Source: Saccharum officinarum (Eukaryota; Streptophyta; Magnoliopsida; Poales; Poaceae). Taken from it: a stretch of 64,000 nt of DNA. The position numbers and the translations under genes were made by a program. The notes under the pieces were generated by a model. That model did not search any database and was not told where the DNA came from. It saw only the letters and a list, made by a program, of their open reading frames with translations. The first letter of the stretch is position 1. Every line of letters starts with the position of its first letter. Positions 58,329 to 64,000 of the stretch are shown here, piece after piece. The stretch covers positions 100,956,036-101,020,035 of the forward strand of contig CM036168.1 of the NCBI GenBank assembly GCA_020631735.1. Reading direction: 5' to 3'.

Positions 58329-59545
58329 TGTCGGTGTTCGGACCAAAGGGGGTCCTAAACCAACGAGTAAATGCTGCGTGACTCTTTCCTGGATGGTGAT
58401 GCAAGGAGAACACACGGGGGTTTATCCTGGTTCGGGCAAAAGAAGGCCCTACGTCCAGCGGGGAAGAGAGATTTGTATTTCCTTGCACCGGGGTGCTCGT
58501 GTAGGGGTTACAAGCAGGCGAGAGAGGGTGTCGAGCCCCAAGTCTCAAAGAGAAAAAGGAGAAAGATGGTTGCTTCGCGTTTTTTCCGTGATGCTTCGTG
58601 TTTTTTTTCTTCTTCTCCCCCCCCTGGTTCGCCCTGGCCTGCCTTTTTATAGGGCGAGAGGTGGCCAAGTCGAGAGGAGGCTTGAGGCGATGTTTCGTCG
58701 ATTCCTGTTGAGTTGACTGTAGCGACGTGGCTTCGGGATGGCCGGCCATCCCTGGGTATCCTGACGCGGTACGGGACAAGAGGGTGAAATGACCCAGAGT
58801 GCCAGGCCATACCGTCCTTCGAGCTAAGTCGAGCGTTGGGGCCGGGTCGAGGCTGGGTCGAGGTCGGATGGATAAGGCCGAATCCCCGGTATCGCGGGGG
58901 ACGGACCTTGTCTTATCCTCCCTCGAGGGTGATTGATGGTGAATAGTGCGCGGTATGGTGGATACAGTGACGGCTTTCACCTCCCATCACGGGATGGGCG
59001 GTAAAACAGTGAGACTTGACGTGGGTATTGTTCCCGCGTTGACCCATGCCGTAGCCATGTCGGTCGGTGGTAGTAGGTAACCGCATTGAATGCTATGGCT
59101 TTTGTCCCGGGTAGGTAAAGAAAGGGCGTCGAGGGGCCGGAGCGCGGTCGAGGCGCCCCGTCGAGCGGGCCTCGTACGAGTCGGAGCCGGGACGCGGTCG
59201 AGGCGCCCCGTCGAGAGGGCCTCGTACGAGTCGGAGCCGGGGCGCGGTCGAGGCACCCCGTCGAGCGGGCCTCGTACGAGTCGGAGCCGGGGCGTGGTCG
59301 AGGCACCCCGTCGAGCGGGCCTCGTACGAGTCGGAGCCGGGGCGCGGTCGGGGCACCCCGTCGAGCGGGCCTCGTACGAGTCGGAGCCGGGGCGCGGTCG
59401 GGGCACCCCGTCGAGCGGGCCTCGTACGAGTCGGAGCCGGGACGCGGTCGAGGCGCCCCGTCGAGCGGGCTATCTTTTCTACTGGTTTCGGTTTTTGTTA
59501 GTGTTTTGGCGATAGCTGTGGTACCCCGTACTGTTGGTACCGACA
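58329..59545 (-). repeat. 3' LTR of T2 (1,217 bp)
   Basis: TGTCGG...CCGACA ends, as in T1. The minus-strand TATA box is at about 58644. Seven 50-bp units begin at 59142, 59192, 59242, 59292, 59342, 59392 and 59442. Confidence 0.93.
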
Positions 59546-59744
59546 GTAGCCCCCGAGCCTTTGGGTGAGTGTGTGATCACTCTCCCAGAGGTTAGTCAGA
59601 ACTGGAGTTGTAGCGTCGTGATTCTTCCGGTGGGGGCGCGCGAGCGCACCCGCCGGGTGTAGCCCCCGAGGCCTCGGTGGAGTATGGAGACTCCTCCGAG
59701 GTCTTGTTTGCGTTCGATTGGGGGACATTTTGTTGCGGTCAAGC

Positions 59745-61730
59745 CCCCGAGCCTCGTGCGCGCGAGGTCGATTAGGGTCCCGGCCGTCTTTTGCTGTGCG
59801 ACCCTCGCGCTCCTTTTTCAAAAAAAGGAGGAGGGGTGTAGAATGTCGTACTACCCTCGTTTGGGCCCGAGTTACGACGATCTCTGGTGAGCTGCTAGTG
59901 GGGGAATTCGAGTGAGAACCCATGCCCCGTTCGTTAGGGGTCGGCTAGTGGCCCGGAGGCGCCCTCAAAAACGCCAAGAAGTGGTCGTGTGGATCTCGAT
60001 TCCCTTCGACAGGATTCGAGGGCTCGATGCCTCCCCCGGAGGGATTCCTACCACAACCTTCTCCTTCGGCCTCGAATATGTCCTAGGGTGCCTCGAGAGC
60101 GTGGCTCGAGCCCTTGGCCATGTACGGGCGCACCCTGGGTCGTCCCTAACTCTGTTGCTCGAGGGCAGCTATCGAACCCCGTTCGAGGGCCAGCTTTCGC
60201 TCCCTCGAGACTTATTGCGGGCTTCGCACCCATTTTTGCGGTCGGGATCCCGAGCCTCGCACGCACGAGGTCGATCAGAGTCCCGGCCGTCTTTCGCGAC
60301 CCTCGCGCTCCTTCTTCGAAAAAAGGAGGAGGGGTGGAGAATGTCGCACTACCCTCGTTTGGGCCCGAGTTACGACGATCTCCGGTGAGCTGCTAGCGGG
60401 GGAATTCGAGTGAGAACCCGTGCCCCGTTCGTTAGGGGTCGGCTAGTGGCCCGGAGGCGCCCTCAAAAATGCCAAGAAGCGGTCGTGTGGATCTCGATTC
60501 CCTTCGACAGGATTCGAGGGCTCGATGCCTCCCCCGGAGGGATTCCTACCACAACCTTCTCCTTCGGCCTCGAATACGTCCTGGGGTGCCTCGAGAGCGT
60601 GGCTCGAGCCCTTGGCCATGTACGGGCGCACCCTGGGTCGTCCCTAACTCTGTTGCTCGAGGGCAGCTGTCGAACCCCGTTCGAGGGCCAGCTTTCGCTC
60701 CCTCGAGACTTATTGCGGGCTTCGCACCCATTTTTGCGGTCGGGATCCCGAGCCTCGCACGCACGAGGTCGATCAGAGTCCCGGCTGTCTTTCGCGACCC
60801 TCACGCTCCTTTTTCGAAAAAAGGAGGAGGGGTGGAGAATGTCGCACTACCCTCGTTTGGGCCCGAGTTACGACGATCTCCGGTGAGCTGCTAGCGGGGG
60901 AATTCGAGTGAGAACCCGTGCCCCGTTCGTTAGGGGTCGGCTAGTGGCCCGGAGGCGCCCTCAAAAATGCCAAGAAGTGGTCGTGTGGATCTCGATTCCC
61001 TTCGACAGGATTCGAGGGCTCGATGCCTCCCCGGAGGGATTCCTACCACAACCTTCTCCTTCGGCCTCGAATACGTCCTGGGGTGCCTCGAGAGCGTGGC
61101 TCGAGCCCTTGGCCATGTACGGGCGCACCCTGGGTCGTCCCTAACTCTGTTGCTCGAGGGCAGCTGTCGAACCCCGTTCGAGGGCCAGCTTTCGCTCCCT
61201 CGAGACTTATTGCGAGCTTCGCACCCATTTTTGCGGTCGGGATCCCGAGCCTCGCACGCACGAGGTCGATCAGAGTCCCGGCCGTCTTTCGCGACCCTCA
61301 CGCTCCTTTTTCGAAAAAAGGAGGAGGGGTGGAGAATGTCGCACTACCCTCGTTTGGGCCCGAGTTACGACGATCTCCGGTGAGCTGCTAGCGGGTGAAT
61401 TCGAGTGAGAACCCGTGCCCCGTTCGTTAGGGGTCGGCTAGTGGCCCGGAGGCGCCCTCAAAAATGCCAAGAAGTGGTCGTGTGGATCTCGATTCCCTTC
61501 GACAGGATTCGAGGGCTCGATGCCTCCCCCGGAGGGATTCCTACCACAACCTTCTCCTTCGGCCTCGAATACGTCCTGGGGTGCCTCGAGAGCGTGGCTC
61601 GAGCCCTTGGCCATGTACGGGCGCACCCTGGGTCGTCCCTAACTCTGTTGCTCGAGGGCAGCTGTCGAACCCCGTTCGAGGGCCAGCTTTCGTTCCCTCG
61701 AGACTTATTGCGGGTTTCGCACCCATTTAA
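59745..61730. repeat. Four tandem copies of a ~498-bp unit in T2
   Basis: Units start near 59745, 60248, 60746 and 61243 with cccgagcctcg and are nearly identical over the last three. Each contains cgttaggggtcggctagtggcc and ggacctcg-rich sequence. The first is more like the single unit of T1 (21243-21730). The 158-aa frames that recur in every unit are by-products of a period divisible or nearly divisible by three, not genes. Confidence 0.92.
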
Positions 61731-61928
61731 GACATACCTGGAGATATTTCGTTGTCCGGGCGCGTTTTTTCGGGAGGCGAGACCGGCGCGTTATCGGCGT
61801 ATGGTTACGACGTGGGGAGCGGCCACGTGCTCAGTTCCTGCGAGATATAAGGAAACGGTTAGGCGAGCGGTTTTATCGCGAGAAACTGCTCCTTACTTTT
61901 CGCGCGGCCGTTGGGCTTCCGTCCGAGC

Positions 61929-61936
61929 ATATAAAG
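61929..61936 (+). promoter_or_regulatory. TATA box of the antisense gene in T2
   Basis: atataaag, about 150 bp upstream of the ATG and about 200 bp downstream of the tandem array. Conserved with 21961-21968. Confidence 0.65.
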
Positions 61937-62080
61937 CTAAGGCCTTGGGGTCTCCGTTCCCCACCGATTACTTGCATCCCTGCAATCCTTTGCCCTAGAC
62001 ATCCCCTGCCACATCGCGTTCTCCGCCCGTCTTGCCGCAGCCACCGCATCCTTTTCTCCCATCCCCTTCCGACGACATCG

Positions 62081-64000
62081 ATGGCAGGAAAGAGCCAGAT
62101 CCTTCCCGCCGACGACTGGGCCGCCTCCTCGGTGACGGAGAGGAGGTTGGAGGAGTTGGTCGAGGACGGGCTGTTGCGGCCGAGGACGAACTCGGCGCGG
62201 CCGGAGTGGGTGGCACCGCCCCCCGCCCACCAGGAGCCAGTGCCCCCCGAAGGGTACGTGGTGAGCTTCGTCAGCTTTCATGAGCGGGGGTTCGGCGTGC
62301 CGGCATCGGTCTTCATGCGTGCGCTCCTCCACTATTACCGGGTGGAGCTTCACCACCTTTCCCCCAACGCCGTAGCGCAGGCCGCCATCTTTGCGGCGGT
62401 CTGCGAGGGCTACCTTGGGGTGGAGCCACAGTGGAACTTGTGGCTTCACCTTTTCAAGGCCGAGCTCTTCGCCAAGAGGGCAGGGGAGAAAGGCGTCCTG
62501 TCCGCGGCCCGAGTGGGGAGCTGCGTGCTGCAAGTGAGATCGGGTCGGACGGATCTATACATCCCGGCCCGACTCATCTCCTCGAACAGTGGGTGGCACG
62601 AGGGTTGGTTCTATCTCCGCAATGATGAAAATCAGTTGCCGAGGTACACCGGCCGCGTGCTGACTGCTCGAGAAGAGCACTGGTCGTACGGAGTGCCCGA
62701 GGCCGAGAAGACGCGCTTGGATCCGCTGCTGGCGGCGCTGCAGCAGCTTCGCCTTCGGGCCTGACGGCTGCGGCGGTGGCTGCGGGCTTCCATCGCCGTA
62801 GAGTGATGCCGTTGTGCCAGCGTCGTCTCCGCCTGGACCAGATGACTCCGGAGGCGAACCTGGAGGGCACCCGGATGTCCCACGAATCCCTCACCCTTGA
62901 GGAGGTTCTCCGGCGGGCTCGCCGGATGGTCGGGAACTTCAAGGCGGAGGAAGCCAATCAGGTTCCCATGAGGCCTACCGAAGGGTGCGAATCCGTGGTA
63001 CGTATCCCGGGGCTGAGGTATTGCTATTTTCGTTTATCTGTGGATTTCGCTGATGTGGTCGAGGCCGGCGTGTAGGATTTGTCGGCGTTGCGGGAAACGC
63101 GCCCACCAGTCCCGGAGGACCGGCCCGCCCGGGAGGCTCGACGCCTGCATGCCTCCCAGAAGAAGCAGGTCAAGGAGACGGCCAAGAAGCGGGCGATCCG
63201 CAAGGCCAAAGAGGCGGAGGCGTTGAAGAGGCGCCGGCGCCAGCAGACCATCGACGGAGTGCCCCTGTCGCCGTCGCCTTCCGAGACAGTCTCGGGGGAG
63301 GACGACGGCAGCAGCGGCGAAGATGATGATGCCCTGTCGCGGTATGAGATTGCAACCAGGCTTGGGGACCTTCCCGACATTCGCCCCCTGCTGGAGCCCA
63401 TCGGGGGGCGTCCTCCTCGGTCGTCGTGGTCGAGGAGGTCGAGGGGAAGAAGGTGGAGAAGGAAGCGGGCCCCTCGAGGGGAGGGGCCGTTTTACCCCGG
63501 ACCCGGCGAGAGGGGTCGACGGGGACGTCCGCTCCAGCCGGGGCCTCGCAAGCTCCGGCAGGGGCGGAGACGGCGGTACCGGCGTCGTCATCGGCGGTGG
63601 CGCCGACGGGAGTAAGGACCCGAGGCCAGCTGGCCTCGGAAGCACAAAGGGCGCAGGGCGGTGCGTCGGCCGGGGCCCCCAGGAGCGCTCGGCCCGCTGG
63701 TGAGGCCGCCGCGAGGCCACCAGCGGCCGTCCCGGGAGGCTCGAGCCGCGCGGGGTCGAGGTACTTGGTGCCGATTTCCGGGTAAGTATCTCAGCTTGGT
63801 TGTCCTGCCTTTCCCAAAGTCCGTCGGCTGACAATTCTTCTCACTTCGCAGGCTGAAGCGGAAGGCGGAGCCAATGGGGCCTACCCCTGTGAAGTCGCTG
63901 CGAGCCAGCGCCGTTGTCCTCAACCGGATGGCGGAGCAGGACGCGGCCTGGGTCCGTCAGGTCGAGGCAGCGAAAGGGCGCCTGCGACATCAGCAAGGGT
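62081..64000 (+). pseudogene. Antisense multi-exon gene of T2, 5' part
   Basis: Exons 62081-62997, 63076-63781 and 63852 onwards, with introns of 78 and 70 nt exactly as in T1. Exon 1 keeps the segment deleted in T1 (VSFHERGFGVPASVFMRALL) and so shows the full gypsy-transposon-type domain. Two one-base losses in G-runs (62757-62759, GGG against GGGG; 63403-63408, G6 against G7) shift the frame. The gene continues beyond the window. Confidence 0.75.

Larger units (their letters stand above)
58329..64000 (-). mobile_element. Second element of the T1 family (T2), 3' part, running off the window
   Basis: It carries the same LTR, the same PPT-side sequence and the same antisense gene as T1, inserted in gag of S2. 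The 5 bp left of it are gatgg. The 5' LTR and gag-pol are beyond the window end. Differences from T1: seven 50-bp LTR repeats and four ~498-bp units in place of one. Confidence 0.92.

Noticed and set aside
59142..59490. Regularly spaced repeats resembling a CRISPR array
   Set aside because: Units are contiguous 50-bp tandem repeats without unique spacers, in a plant LTR.
59912..61998. Four near-identical 158-197-aa frames in T2
   Set aside because: They recur because the ~498-bp unit is repeated; T1 has one, it has no domain and it lies upstream of the antisense gene's TATA box.

Overview
This is nuclear DNA from a grass, most likely an Andropogoneae species (sugarcane/Miscanthus/Sorghum/maize group). 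The evidence is two host genes with grass-type exon structure and GC-rich coding sequence, set among grass-type Stowaway MITEs, nested LTR retrotransposons of the Sirevirus (Ty1/copia) and Tat (Ty3/gypsy) lineages, and an abundant grass MITE family. A run of exactly 100 Ns at 3354-3453 marks an assembly gap.

Layout. 1-3353: gene-free DNA with Stowaway-like MITEs and a 1.94-kb element with long terminal inverted repeats. 3454-7525: 3' part of a plus-strand Sirevirus (RT/RNase H remnant, polypurine region, 3' LTR). 7526-8929: upstream region of the first host gene, with a MITE, a G-box/ABRE and a TATA box. 8930-15186: an intact 20-exon gene for delta-1-pyrroline-5-carboxylate synthase (P5CS, 729 aa), the key enzyme of proline synthesis from glutamate. 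16498-18468 (minus): an intronless, intact PPR-DYW gene that looks like the CRR2 orthologue (chloroplast rps7-ndhB RNA processing), convergent with P5CS. 18805-19776: an almost perfect palindromic foldback element just upstream of that gene.

19841-31271 (minus): a complete Tat-lineage element (T1) with 1.2-kb LTRs and a GTCTC target-site duplication. It keeps gag-protease but has lost RT, RNase H and most of integrase, and it carries an antisense, apparently five-exon gene with its own TATA box. 31685-33545: a Sirevirus solo LTR with TSD. 33660-35060: four degenerate MITE copies in a row. 35061-37838: gene-free DNA with a Stowaway MITE.

37839-51016 (plus): an old, stop-riddled Tat element of another family (T3), broken by two Sirevirus solo LTRs (43906-45788 minus; 47828-49846 plus), each with a perfect TSD. 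51017-58328 (minus): a second Sirevirus (S2) inserted into T3. 58329-64000 (minus): a second copy of the T1 family (T2) inserted into S2 and running off the window, with four tandem copies of a ~498-bp unit upstream of its antisense gene.

The two host genes are ordinary single-copy-type plant genes. The most unusual content is the antisense, intron-containing coiled-coil gene carried by the Tat elements. It is seen in T1, T2 and (decayed) T3, with matching intron positions in T1 and T2, a candidate matching intron in T3, and its own promoter in T1 and T2. Also notable are a shared in-frame UAG between protease and RT in T1 and T3, and a nonsense-mutation spectrum in T3 that looks like a fossil of cytosine methylation.
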